A stretch of DNA of 64,000 nt, taken from assembly GCA_963666825.2 (NCBI GenBank), contig CAXXFE010000001.1, forward strand, positions 366,884 through 430,883, written 5' to 3'. Within the stretch, counting starts at the first letter, position 1. Every line of letters starts with the position of its first letter. The translations under genes and the position numbers were made by a program. This DNA is from Saccharicrinis sp963666825 (GTDB taxonomy: Bacteria > Bacteroidota > Bacteroidia > Bacteroidales > Marinilabiliaceae). Below, piece after piece: positions 18,346 to 27,185 of the stretch. The notes under the pieces are model-generated. The model worked only from the letters and a program-made list of their open reading frames with translations. It ran no database searches and had not been told where the DNA came from.

Positions 18346-19896
18346 ATGAGAAAAATGATATTTGGATTACTACTCCTAATTTCAAGTGTATCTTATGCAC
18401 AAAAAGACTTTCTGATATTACATAATGAGAAAGTAGTAGGAAAAAATTTCATTGACAATACTGAAATTAGAGGAGTAGAATATATATTTCCTGAGAGAAT
18501 CCATAAAACTTTTCTTGATACTACAAACGGATTCTTAACGATTCAATTACGCAAATTACGAAAAGAAAAATGGCTTTCTAACACAGGTAATATTTTGCAA
18601 TATGATTTAAACAATGAAAAATTATTGTGGAGCAAAAAGATTGCTTATCAAACCAGTAGTCTACAGCAATTTAGCAATACAATGATTTTTACAATTGCTA
18701 ATAAAAGTAATTGTTTGGACATCACAACAGGGAATGAGATTTGGGAAGTAAAAAATAATATTTACTATGTTGACCCAATAGATAATATTGGAATAGGATA
18801 TCGATTTAAAAATTCAACTGATTATTCAAATGAACTTGAAGGAATTGACTTAAAAAATGGTAATGTAATTTGGAATAGAGATTTAAACAGAGAATACGGT
18901 TGGAATGATATTTTTTATACAAATGATTCCATTATGATTATAGTTGCAGCAGGATTACATTCTATAAATATAAATAATGGTGAAGGTTGGGATTATAACA
19001 CAATAACAGGAAAAAAGGATTATACAGGAACAGTAGCTGCAAATGCTGTAGGAATTGCAGCCGGTTTACTAACTGGAACTTTTATTACATCAACAGGTTA
19101 TAATTTAGTAAGAGACGTCGTTTCTAATTGCCTTGTTGATAGCTCATATATCTATTTTGCATCAAAAGAACAATTATCAAAAATTGATAAACAAACTGGT
19201 AAAATTGTTTGGTGTAATCCTTTTCCAAAAGATTTAGCAAGTAAGTCTGCACTCTTCATGAATGATAGTGCTGTTTATATGGTAAATAAAGGTTATGCAT
19301 TTATGGGACAAAGGCGATTAGATTTTGGGAAACCCTTTATTTCAGCATTTGACAGAGAAACAGGTAAACAAAAATATTTGATACTAATAAACGTAATAAA
19401 TGACCCAATTCTTGGATCTCATTTATTACAAGATGAATTATACTTAATTTTTAAAAATAGGATTGCTAAATATTCAATTCAAACAGGAAGTCAAATAATT
19501 GAAAAGGAGTTTCCTGAAGAAGATTTTGGAAATTTAAAGTACTTTGTCGGAAATCAAGTTTTTGTAACAAATGAAAATAACGATTTGATAAGTCTTACTC
19601 AATCTGATACTTCAAAAGTGTTTGTTTTTACAAATCAAGGAAAAACATTATCAATCGACAATCAATTAAATGTTAAAGACACAATTGATTATGAAGAATT
19701 AAGTATTTATTATTTACGTACAGCAGATTATAAATTTATCACAAAGAATAATCAGACATTGATTATTGACAATGACGGAAAACGAATCGCAGAGATTGAG
19801 GCAACTTCAAATGCCTTTTTGATTGGGGAAAGATTATATGACAAACGAGACAAAAGTTTTTTAGCTATTGATCTGAAAGATATAATTAAGAACTAA
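18346..19896 (+). CDS. Secreted PQQ-like beta-propeller protein
   Basis: A 516-residue protein with a signal peptide (MRKMIFGLLLLISSVSYAQ). Repeats such as NNEKLLWSKKI, TTGNEIWEV, KNGNVIWNRDL and QTGKIVWCNPF are the blades of a PQQ-like (outer membrane assembly protein B-like) propeller. A short glycine- and alanine-rich hydrophobic stretch at about 230-250 interrupts the propeller. It is the only sizeable gene of the first array segment. No catalytic residues can be assigned; it is probably a surface or periplasmic binding protein. Confidence 0.75.
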   Translation: MRKMIFGLLLLISSVSYAQKDFLILHNEKVVGKNFIDNTEIRGVEYIFPERIHKTFLDTTNGFLTIQLRKLRKEKWLSNTGNILQYDLNNEKLLWSKKIAYQTSSLQQFSNTMIFTIANKSNCLDITTGNEIWEVKNNIYYVDPIDNIGIGYRFKNSTDYSNELEGIDLKNGNVIWNRDLNREYGWNDIFYTNDSIMIIVAAGLHSININNGEGWDYNTITGKKDYTGTVAANAVGIAAGLLTGTFITSTGYNLVRDVVSNCLVDSSYIYFASKEQLSKIDKQTGKIVWCNPFPKDLASKSALFMNDSAVYMVNKGYAFMGQRRLDFGKPFISAFDRETGKQKYLILINVINDPILGSHLLQDELYLIFKNRIAKYSIQTGSQIIEKEFPEEDFGNLKYFVGNQVFVTNENNDLISLTQSDTSKVFVFTNQGKTLSIDNQLNVKDTIDYEELSIYYLRTADYKFITKNNQTLIIDNDGKRIAEIEATSNAFLIGERLYDKRDKSFLAIDLKDIIKN

Positions 19897-19945
19897 TAAA
19901 ATACGCAACTTAATATAATAATCTCAATAAGTTCATTTCAATCTA

Positions 19946-20083
19946 ATGAAAAGTAACAAAACCATAGGAGTTCTAATGATTTCGATTGGATTCTTAGATC
20001 TTCAATATAAAGATGCAGGATTTTATGGATTTGGAGGGTATGTTGATAAGTCTTGGGAAAATTTAATTATAAGTTTACCTTAA
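19946..20083 (+). CDS. Possible 45-residue small protein
   Basis: A short frame beginning MKSNKTIGVLMISIGFLDLQ and ending ENLIISLP, 49 bp after the propeller gene. Just before it is ATACGCAACTTAATATAAT (19900-19918), which resembles the right half of the array repeat type AAACGCAACTTATAAATTAA. It could be a decayed gene end. No family recognised. Confidence 0.3.
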   Translation: MKSNKTIGVLMISIGFLDLQYKDAGFYGFGGYVDKSWENLIISLP

Positions 20084-20151
20084 TAGTGATTGAATTTTCT
20101 TTAATAAGAAAAGGCATAAGGCGGATTAATTCTTTTTAAGTTAGGTTTCAT

Positions 20152-20168
20152 CAATCTCACAAAAAGCA
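20152..20168 (+). repeat. Array repeat, copy 2
   Basis: CAATCTCACAAAAAGCA, same orientation as the rest and of the type ending GCA. It lies just left of the group II intron's 3' end. Confidence 0.5.
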
Positions 20169-20314
20169 ACTAAAATCAATACTACCATAAAGAAACAACA
20201 AAATTATAAAATGAGAAGAATATAATCGGGTAGATGGTCAGAGAGATAAAAAAAAAAATCTCTCTGATGCACCTCCCACCCGGCATACGGATCCGTACCA
20301 AGGCGGTTCCTCAA

Positions 20315-20534
20315 TCACACTCTTACCTGCTTATAATAGTCGGACATAAAAATATATCCAGCACGCTTTAATAGCTCATTGGTAATACTAGAAGCAAGAA
20401 TCGGACTAATGGAAGTACGCCAGTATGCCTTGCGCGTATTGACAAATTCCCAAGCTTTGTATTTAGTAATACCTAGTTTGACTAAATTACGTTGCTTTGT
20501 CTTAATCTTCTTCCATTGTTTCCAGATTACCATC
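20315..20534 (-). pseudogene. C-terminal fragment of the group II intron reverse transcriptase
   Basis: The leftward frame reads MVIWKQWKKIKTKQRNLVKL and then KAYWRTSISPIL, with SDYYKQVRV at the end. This is the C-terminal domain found after the maturase region of group II intron proteins. It joins exactly to the N-terminal part at 23091-24273 if the IS66 and one 8-bp copy of TTACCATC are removed (RRRLRM then VIWKQW). Confidence 0.9.
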
Positions 20535-20603
20535 GTATCCATTCGGCCTGATACATATTGTTAACAAAAGCATGCCTACTTAGCTTTGATTCAAAATATA
20601 AGC

Positions 20604-20918
20604 ATGAAAGAATCGAGTTACAGGAAGTTAATAGAAGAACACGAACAATCAGGATTAAGCGTTAGAGATTTTTGTTCCAACCAAGGATTTGCAGTTTCAA
20701 CTTTCTACAAATGGAAAAAGACATTGCAAGAAGAACAAGTTCAGAGTTTTGTGCCTCTGGTAATAAAAGAGAAGAAATATACAAAAGAGGTACCGATTGT
20801 AAGAGATGAAAAAACAATTGATAATAACACATTTGAGTTTACTTTTCCAAACGGAACAAAGCTAAAGCTCACTGGGGAATTAGATCTATCAGTTCTCAAA
20901 GCAATTATTCATCTTTAA
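20604..20918 (+). CDS. tnpA: IS66 accessory protein TnpA
   Basis: About 104 residues from the ATG at 20604 (the frame is open from a TTG at 20586). The helix-turn-helix GLSVRDFCSNQGFAVSTFYK is typical of IS66 TnpA/IS3-like N-terminal DNA-binding proteins. It is needed with TnpB and TnpC for IS66 transposition in studied members. Confidence 0.88.
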   Translation: MKESSYRKLIEEHEQSGLSVRDFCSNQGFAVSTFYKWKKTLQEEQVQSFVPLVIKEKKYTKEVPIVRDEKTIDNNTFEFTFPNGTKLKLTGELDLSVLKAIIHL

Positions 20919-20930
20919 TAAAACCAGACT

Positions 20931-21281
20931 ATGTTTAATTTACATGGGAAGCTTCAGTATTTCCTATACCCGGCACCAGTTGATATGCGTAAAAGTTTCT
21001 ATACCCTAAGTGGCGTAGTTAGTTCTATTATGAAACGTAATGTACAAGATGGAGAGGCCTTTATTTTTGTTAATCGAAATATGAGTATAATGAAAGTTCT
21101 CCATTTAGAGCATGGAGGATTGGTTATTTACCATAAGAGACTTGAAAATGGCACTTTTACATTACCTAGATTTAATGAAGATATCGTGTCACAGCAAATA
21201 ACCTGGCAGGAATTAATGATGATTGTAGACAATGTAAAACCTATAAAAAGAAGATTGAAAAAACGTCAAAAATCAACCTGA
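20931..21281 (+). CDS. tnpB: IS66 accessory protein TnpB
   Basis: A 116-residue protein of the IS66 Orf2/TnpB family, recognised by YFLYPAPVDMRKSFYTLSGVV near the start and the LEHGGLVIYHKRLENGTF region. It follows tnpA by 12 bp. Essential for transposition in the family, though its exact role is unclear. Confidence 0.93.
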   Translation: MFNLHGKLQYFLYPAPVDMRKSFYTLSGVVSSIMKRNVQDGEAFIFVNRNMSIMKVLHLEHGGLVIYHKRLENGTFTLPRFNEDIVSQQITWQELMMIVDNVKPIKRRLKKRQKST

Positions 21282-21351
21282 TTTCCATTCACAAATTAGG
21301 CTACACCCCCTGATTTTACTATCTTTAGGCGTCTAATAGATCAGGGGATAA

Positions 21352-23010
21352 ATGAGCCAATTTTCAGATAATGATGATTTCATACAAGAACTACTTCAGC
21401 AAAGAGATGAACTCTATGCAGAAGTATCTCGTTTTCGTCATGCAGATAATGGTACATTAGATACTCTTGAAAAAGAAAATAGAGAAAAAGATACTATCAT
21501 TAAGCAGCAATCAGAAAAAATTGATAAGCTATTAGATCAATTAGCCTGGTATAAACGTAAAATGTGGAATCCTTCCAGAGAACGGTATATACCAGAGAAT
21601 CCTGATCAAAGGAAAATAGACTGGGACGGATTGGACTTATTGCCGGAGGAAGAAAAGCTGGCAAAAGAAGCTGACAAAGAAATAATCGCTTACGAACGTC
21701 GCAAACCACAAAAAGAAAAAAAGAAACCTGTTCGTTTACCACTTCCTGAAGATCTTAGAAGAGAAGAAGAGTTTATAGAACCAGAAGGTCTTAATGAAAA
21801 CTGGGTACGTATAGGAGAAGAAGTTACTGAGGTACTAGAATATAAACCGGGAGAACTTTATGTGCGTAAAATAATACGCCCAAAGTATGCTGTAAAATCA
21901 GAAGAACAAATAACTGAAGAACAATCAAGAATCAGGATTGCTTCACTTCCCTTATTACCATTGCCACGTAGCAATGCAGATGCATCATTACTTGCAGAGA
22001 TAATCATGAATAAATATCTCTATCATATACCTTTTCATCGCCAGATAGCCATGTTCAAACAGTTGGGATTGATACTTTCTGCATCAACAGTAAATGGATG
22101 GTTTAAGGATGTTTGTGATTTGCTTCGGGCATTATATTACCGACTGGGAGAAATAGTGAAGGATAGTGACTATATACAGGTTGACGAGAGCACCGTTCCT
22201 GTTGTAAATGATGAAAAACACAAGACGGTAAAAGCTTATTTGTGGATGGTTCGATCAGTAATGAAAAATCTGGTTTATTTTCATTACGACAAAGGTTCCA
22301 GAGCTCAAAAAGTAGTGGTTGAACTTTTACACGATTATAAAGGCGCTATCCAAACAGACGGATATGAAGCTTACTCCATCTACGAACAAAAGAAAGGTGT
22401 TTTGCTCTTGGGATGCTGGGCTCATGCGCGTCGTAAATTTGAAGAAAGCCTCAAGGAAGATAAAGCTGGAGCTGAATATGCATTGCTTCAGATAGGTAAA
22501 CTATATCAAATCGAAACAATGGCTGATGATCAGGAATTAGATTTTCAGCAACGAGCAGAACTTCGTACTCGTTTGGCTTATCCAATTATGGTTGCATTTG
22601 AAAAATGGATTGTCAATTATTATCCGAAAGTTTTACCAAATGGACGAATGGGAAGAGCATTGAAATATACGTATTCCCTTTTTTACCGCTTGTCACGCTA
22701 TCATTTGGATGGACGATATAAATTGGATAACAACTTGGCAGAAAATGCCATTAGGCCTCTGGCTTTAGGTAGAAAAAATTATTTGTTTTGCGGCAATCAT
22801 GAAGCTGCCGAAAACGCTGCTGTTATATATTCTTTAATAGGATGCTGTAATGCTTGTGATGTTGATGTTCGAGAATGGTTAATCGATGTATTAACAAAGA
22901 TTCCAAACTATAATAATGATTACTCTAAAGATTTAGCAGATCTTTTACCTCACAATTGGAAAAATTCTAATAAAACAGAGATTATTCCAACAGATTCCAA
23001 TAATTGTTAG
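21352..23010 (+). CDS. tnpC: IS66 transposase TnpC
   Basis: A 552-residue DDE transposase. It has an N-terminal coiled coil (about 10-70), an IS66-type central region, and a catalytic part with YIQVDESTVPV (first D), KGAIQTDGYEAYSIY (second D) and the late LDNNLAENAIRPLALGRKNY (E region). Full length for the family. There are 70 bp between tnpB and tnpC. Confidence 0.95.
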   Translation: MSQFSDNDDFIQELLQQRDELYAEVSRFRHADNGTLDTLEKENREKDTIIKQQSEKIDKLLDQLAWYKRKMWNPSRERYIPENPDQRKIDWDGLDLLPEEEKLAKEADKEIIAYERRKPQKEKKKPVRLPLPEDLRREEEFIEPEGLNENWVRIGEEVTEVLEYKPGELYVRKIIRPKYAVKSEEQITEEQSRIRIASLPLLPLPRSNADASLLAEIIMNKYLYHIPFHRQIAMFKQLGLILSASTVNGWFKDVCDLLRALYYRLGEIVKDSDYIQVDESTVPVVNDEKHKTVKAYLWMVRSVMKNLVYFHYDKGSRAQKVVVELLHDYKGAIQTDGYEAYSIYEQKKGVLLLGCWAHARRKFEESLKEDKAGAEYALLQIGKLYQIETMADDQELDFQQRAELRTRLAYPIMVAFEKWIVNYYPKVLPNGRMGRALKYTYSLFYRLSRYHLDGRYKLDNNLAENAIRPLALGRKNYLFCGNHEAAENAAVIYSLIGCCNACDVDVREWLIDVLTKIPNYNNDYSKDLADLLPHNWKNSNKTEIIPTDSNNC

Positions 23011-23090
23011 ATTTTCTACATTGTTGCTAAAAATGGCTTTACTTCTTGAACTCAATTAATTTTAACATACGTGCGAGACCGCATGCTTAC

Positions 23091-24273
23091 TTACCATCCG
23101 CAGTCGGCGGCGATACCATTTATCAACCTCTTTAAGCAATTTTAGAATGTCAGCGTATTTGTAATAATTAATCCATCCTTTTATGAATAGGGATAATTCA
23201 CGCTTACGCTTTTCGTTTCCCCATCCATTACTTCGGCTTGTTAATAAACGAAGCTTCGATTTCATTTTAACAATGCTTTGAGGATGAATACGAAAACGAA
23301 CTACTCCTTTTGATTGATAAAAAGAGTAGCCTACGAACTTAATTTGGTTAAAGCACACCACCGAAGTTTTATCACAGTTTACTTTCAAGAAAAGACAACC
23401 CTCTATAAACTTGGTTACATTGTTCTTTATACGTTCTCCTGCTCTTTTGCTTTTGCATAAAATCACAAGATCATCCGCATAACGAACAAACTTATGTCCT
23501 CGTTTATGAAGTTCTTTGTCGAGTTCGTTTAGCATTATATTGCTCAACAAAGGACTGAGTGGCCCACCTTGAGGTACACCTGCTTCGCTTTTCTCAAGTT
23601 TATGTTCCATCACAACACCTGCATTCAGATATTTATGAATTAATGAAATTACTCGACCATCTTTAATTGTTCTCGACAGTATTTCAATCAACTTGCTGTG
23701 GTTTACCGTATCGAATAACTTTGCCATATCCAAATCTACTGCATATTTATAACCTTCGGCTATAAACTCCTTACATTTAAACAAGGCTTTGTGTGTACTC
23801 CGTTTAGGACGGAAACCAAAACTATTATTTGAAAACTGTCGCTCATAAATTGGGGATAAAACCTGATGTATCGCCTTTTGTATCATCCTATCTACAACCG
23901 TAGGTATACCTAAAGGGCGTTTTGATTTGCCATCTTTGGGTATTTCTACCCTGCGTACAGGATTGGGGCGATACTTTCCCGATTTAATCAGCTTTATTAG
24001 CTCTGAACCATTTTGTTTGAGGTAGCCCTTTAACAACTCCACAGGAATACCATCAACTCCATGACTCCCTTTGTTCCTACAAACTTGCAAATAAGCTCTG
24101 TTAAGGTTATAAGGGTTCAACACTTGACCTAATAAACCATCTTCCTCGGGGAGTGCTACAGTATTGTTTTCAGTTATCCAAATAGAAGTAAACCCTTTTG
24201 CATTACCTCGATGTTCCGCACCTACTTCCTGCAAGAAGGTATCTTTCGATATTTTCTGTTGTAATCCTTTCAT
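23091..24273 (-). pseudogene. Group II intron reverse transcriptase, N-terminal part cut by IS66
   Basis: From MKGLQQKISKD the frame encodes about 393 genuine residues of a group II intron reverse transcriptase: GSHGVDGIP, RPLGIPTVVDRMIQKAI, SFGFRPKRSTHKAL, AGVPQGGPLSPLLSNIMLNE and the catalytic FVRYADD. The X/maturase domain starts (LFIKGWINYYKYAD), then the frame runs into IS66 DNA and ends VSKHAVSHVC, which is not native. The missing C-terminus is at 20315-20534. The catalytic reverse transcriptase residues are intact, but the protein lacks its last domain. Confidence 0.93.
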
Positions 24274-24689
24274 TTGGTAACAGTCATTAATACTGCCGAT
24301 TAAAGTTCAATCCTTCCCTCGTAAAAAAAAACGAGGTACTATGACCTCTGCTGACTTCTCACAATAAACCTTTTTCGACCATGTTTCATACTCATTGTTT
24401 CCACACGTCTGTGAGACCTCCCGTGGTAAGGTAAATTACTTTCATTCCATGTACCCACATCATTTACACTCCGTTGTCTGTGTAGTATTTGGACTTCGTT
24501 TTGTTATGCAAATTCATCCCAACGGCAATGCCTGATAATGTTCGTGTTCCTTGGGTCGGAAATTTGCCGCCAGCTTCCTTCAGGTTATACCTCACAGTAA
24601 GCACCCTTGCCTTGAGCTAGTGGTTAGCTACTACAAACACCCACAATGGACTTCCACCATCTAGTAATTTACCATGCACGGCACACATA

Positions 24690-24748
24690 AAAAAGGCACT
24701 ATCAGCTATTCTGATAGTGCCTTTTAATCTTTAACCAAACCTAACCCT
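24690..24748 (-). ncRNA. Predicted small RNA A, with own promoter and terminator
   Basis: On the leftward strand a -7 box TATTTTTG (24753-24760, consensus TAnnTTTG) is followed by AGGGTTAGGTTTGGTTAAA and then a strong hairpin, GGCACTATCAG/CTGATAGTGCC (24695-24721), with a T run. The transcript would be about 55-60 nt with no start codon of note. A second copy with the same promoter, the same 5' sequence and a different but equally good terminator is at 51200-51257. The group II intron is inserted right after the T run. Confidence 0.6.
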
Positions 24749-24824
24749 GATGCAAAAATATTATTTTTAGTGAAATATTTATAATCATACTATAAATTAT
24801 TAATAGCTCCACAGAAACAGTGGC

Positions 24825-25250
24825 TTAATTACTGAATAATTCATCCAAGGAACAAATCATTGCTTCAAAATCAGGTAAAATCATATCTATTTCAAAAACT
24901 TTTAATGCATACTCGATGGTCGAACAATAAGTGCATGGATAATCTTGCAATAATTCATTAACATATAAATGTGTAAAAACGGTCGTATCAGGATTATCTG
25001 CTAAAAGTACTGTCTGATATTTCTTTTTTACAATTTCTGTTCTGAATTTTTTCATTTCAGGTATATCATTTATAACTTCAAGTAAATTAACAGTTTCTCT
25101 GAAATCAACTAATACATTTTCAACAGACTCCCATTCTTTTCTTTGCAATAATTTATGATAATACTTCTCCCACTCATTTATAGAAAACTTTCCTAAAACA
25201 CGATACACAAGAAGCTTTTCCTCTTGAAAAAACTTATATTTTATTTTCAT
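24825..25250 (-). CDS. Hypothetical protein, possibly SpoIIAA/STAS-like
   Basis: A 141-residue protein. The sequence MKIKYKFFQEEKLLVYRVLG, then ENVLVDFRETVN, then QTVLLADNPDTTVF suggests the alternating strand-helix pattern of small STAS-like (SpoIIAA-like) Bacteroidota proteins, with YRVLGKFS as the first strands. This is a weak inference. It is followed on the same strand by small RNA A, just as the TIR-like gene at 51.4 kb is followed by small RNA B. Confidence 0.6.
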   Translation of the reverse strand: MKIKYKFFQEEKLLVYRVLGKFSINEWEKYYHKLLQRKEWESVENVLVDFRETVNLLEVINDIPEMKKFRTEIVKKKYQTVLLADNPDTTVFTHLYVNELLQDYPCTYCSTIEYALKVFEIDMILPDFEAMICSLDELFSN

Positions 25251-25434
25251 TAATTGATTATTCGGTTAGATACTCTCTCTCTACTTTTATAGTTAATTTA
25301 TGGAATGAAAGTGCCGTCCTAAAATTTGAACAGTTAACAATATACTATTAAAAGTAGATTACGCATTTCATTTACTCAAATATAATTATTAGTTATTAAT
25401 AATCCTATGTAACAATATTTTTGTTAACCTTTTA

Positions 25435-25451
25435 TAGTCTCACAAAATGAG
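25435..25451 (+). repeat. Array repeat, copy 3
   Basis: TAGTCTCACAAAATGAG, followed by CTACATAAGAACC, nearly the same continuation as at 33346 (CTACAAAAGAACC). It marks the left end of the Argonaute segment. Confidence 0.8.
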
Positions 25452-25745
25452 CTACATAAGAACCTGAACGGATGGCGGTATGCGGAGGCCGGGATTTCGA
25501 AGCTCCAACTTGTCAAACCGTTGCGATTTTTAATAAATGTACAAAAGTTTAAATTACCCACAGCCCCCGGCTTTCGTATATTGCGTGTTGCACGCTGGCC
25601 TTGATTCATTTCATCCCGCAACTGTCAATCAATCCGTGCGCTGGAGCGGGAAGGGCTTGAAGGCTCTTTTGGCAATTTTGGATTGAGGGTAAGCCCTGCG
25701 GGAATGCCAAATGTGCCTGAAAGTGAAGGGATGGTCATTCTCTGG
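25452..25745. other. GC-richer non-coding stretch after the Argonaute gene
   Basis: About 290 bp, clearly richer in G and C than the surroundings (for example GGATGGCGGTATGCGGAGGC and GGTAAGCCCTGCGGGAATGC). No supported gene. A similar GC-rich patch lies at 28595-28680 on the other side of the Argonaute operon, so the pair may be relics of an older mobile unit. Confidence 0.45.
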
Positions 25746-27185
25746 CTACATATAGAAGCTATATTTAATCTGAGGTGTTTCATTAATATCAATGTATTTT
25801 AAAATATCACCAACCTTTCTACTACATTCTATTGTAATCGGAAACTTTCTATCAAATTGGGTATTATTCCAATTCATTTTCGTTAAACCCAATATCTCTT
25901 TACAAATCTTTTCAGGAGATTCGTCATGAGAGAATAGTCTTATATGAAGTGGATTAGGAATATATTGACCTGGGTAAGTCTCGAAATAATTTACAAATCC
26001 ACGTGTATATAAAAGAAAATTATTGTCATCAATACTTGCAAAGGTACCTCGCAATGGCGGATAACCAGCCTCTCTGTATAATCTTAATGAAGATGGCATA
26101 ATAGTAACCAAATCAACAGAATTAATTCTATTTTCATGAGCTGCTTTAATAAATCCATCGATTTCTTGCTGACTATAATTTGAAGACTTATGTACTACAA
26201 GTCTTTGTGGAAAAATTTTTAATGCTTCGTAGTATTCTTTTAATGCATTATCCATTAATTCAAAAGCTTGACTTTCTGACAAGTGAGGTTCTAAATCTCC
26301 TTTCTTCATATCAATTTGACCACCTCGTAATATCACTCCTTTACCATGTTCATTAAAAATCTGTGTAACACTGGTTTGTGTAGTTTTTCTGTCTCTGCTT
26401 TTATAAAAACTTATCCCTGCAAAACAATCAATTGAGTTAGATTCCTTTTTTAATGCCCATGGTACGCCAGAAGCTTTATAATATATTGCTGAAAAAAAGT
26501 TCCATGCAATCGTGGCAGGGTCTTGCATATCACTTGTCGGATTTGCAATTCTATCACGCATAATTTGAATAGGGATGTTATATGCCATTGCTCGCGATTT
26601 AAGCAATCTTCTAAAATTATATTCATTATAATTTTCAATTTCCTCGTCATCCTCTAATTCATCATCATCTTCTTCTTTTGTTTCTTCCTTTAAAACTTCA
26701 TTTGCATTTCCCAAAAATATTGATGTCAGTTTTTCATCAAGAACACATAATATTACATCAGGATTCTTATTTTTTGCCAAGTATTTGATTTCATTCACAT
26801 ACAGCTCAACCATATTTTCAACTAATGCATCAAGGTCTTCCGATTTCTTTATCACTGATTCAATTTCAGAATTATTAATCTTCCTTAAATAATTTGGGTC
26901 ATATACAATTTGAGATTTGAATGCGGTATCTTTAGAAAAACCAGGGAACGAAGCAAAAAGATTATTAAGTTTTGGTTTAGGATTTTTAATTTCCTTTTTA
27001 CATTTTTCTATCCATGAAAGTACAGTTTCTATACTTTCACTCTTGCCGATTACTCCAATCGCAATTTTTTCTGGTCGAACATTCTCAAGGTCATACGGAT
27101 GAAAATTACTAATCCCTCTTTTTGGACAAATACTCTCATTCATTCCAAACTCTAATAACGGTTCTTCAAGTAACTTTATATTCAT
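25746..27185 (-). CDS. Short prokaryotic Argonaute (MID-PIWI)
   Basis: A 479-residue protein with a MID and an inactive PIWI domain and no PAZ. Hallmarks of short pAgos are FRRLLKSRAMAYNIPIQIMR (MID), DPATIAWNFFSAIYYKASG, FAGISFYKSRD (the usual catalytic Asp of GID is Ser here), LVVHKSSNYSQQEIDGF and YPPLRGTF. An acidic insert (KEEDDDELEDDEEIE, about 175-190) lies in the MID region. Short pAgos do not cut; loaded with a guide they sense invader nucleic acid and switch on an APAZ-linked effector that kills the cell. The partner is directly upstream and overlaps by 4 bp (27182-27185), so the two are translationally coupled. Confidence 0.9.
   Translation of the reverse strand: MNIKLLEEPLLEFGMNESICPKRGISNFHPYDLENVRPEKIAIGVIGKSESIETVLSWIEKCKKEIKNPKPKLNNLFASFPGFSKDTAFKSQIVYDPNYLRKINNSEIESVIKKSEDLDALVENMVELYVNEIKYLAKNKNPDVILCVLDEKLTSIFLGNANEVLKEETKEEDDDELEDDEEIENYNEYNFRRLLKSRAMAYNIPIQIMRDRIANPTSDMQDPATIAWNFFSAIYYKASGVPWALKKESNSIDCFAGISFYKSRDRKTTQTSVTQIFNEHGKGVILRGGQIDMKKGDLEPHLSESQAFELMDNALKEYYEALKIFPQRLVVHKSSNYSQQEIDGFIKAAHENRINSVDLVTIMPSSLRLYREAGYPPLRGTFASIDDNNFLLYTRGFVNYFETYPGQYIPNPLHIRLFSHDESPEKICKEILGLTKMNWNNTQFDRKFPITIECSRKVGDILKYIDINETPQIKYSFYM

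Larger units (their letters stand above)
20535..23090 (+). mobile_element. IS66-family insertion sequence, copy A (2556 bp)
   Basis: The element is flanked by the 8-bp direct repeats TTACCATC (20527-20534 and 23091-23098), the target size usual for IS66. Its ends are imperfect inverted repeats: left GTATCCATTCGGCCT, right (reversed) GTAAGCATGCGGTCT. It holds tnpA, tnpB and tnpC in the usual order. The second copy at 35294-37849 has the same length and identical predicted proteins, so both insertions are recent. This one splits the group II intron reverse transcriptase. Confidence 0.96.
20228..24686 (-). mobile_element. Group II intron, interrupted by IS66
   Basis: On the leftward strand the intron begins GTGTGCCGTGCATGG at 24686, a group II 5' end. 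It carries a reverse transcriptase in domain IV. It ends with a domain V-like hairpin (about 20276-20310, core GGTACGGATCCGTATGCC) and a domain VI-like stem TCAGAGAGAT/ATCTCTCTGA (20238-20267); the exact 3' end near 20228 is an estimate. Without the IS66 and its target duplication it would be about 1.9 kb, a normal length. Its 5' exon is a terminator hairpin (24695-24721) ending in a T run, the insertion habit known for group IIC introns. The IS66 copy inside the reverse transcriptase makes self-encoded mobility unlikely. Confidence 0.85.

Noticed and set aside
19895..19918. AAATACGCAACTTAATATAAT as an array repeat
   Set aside because: Only the right half and its continuation match; the TAGTCTCA half is absent.
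25424..25621. 65-residue leftward frame over the GC-rich patch
   Set aside because: No family pattern, overlaps the array repeat, and GC-rich DNA gives chance open frames.
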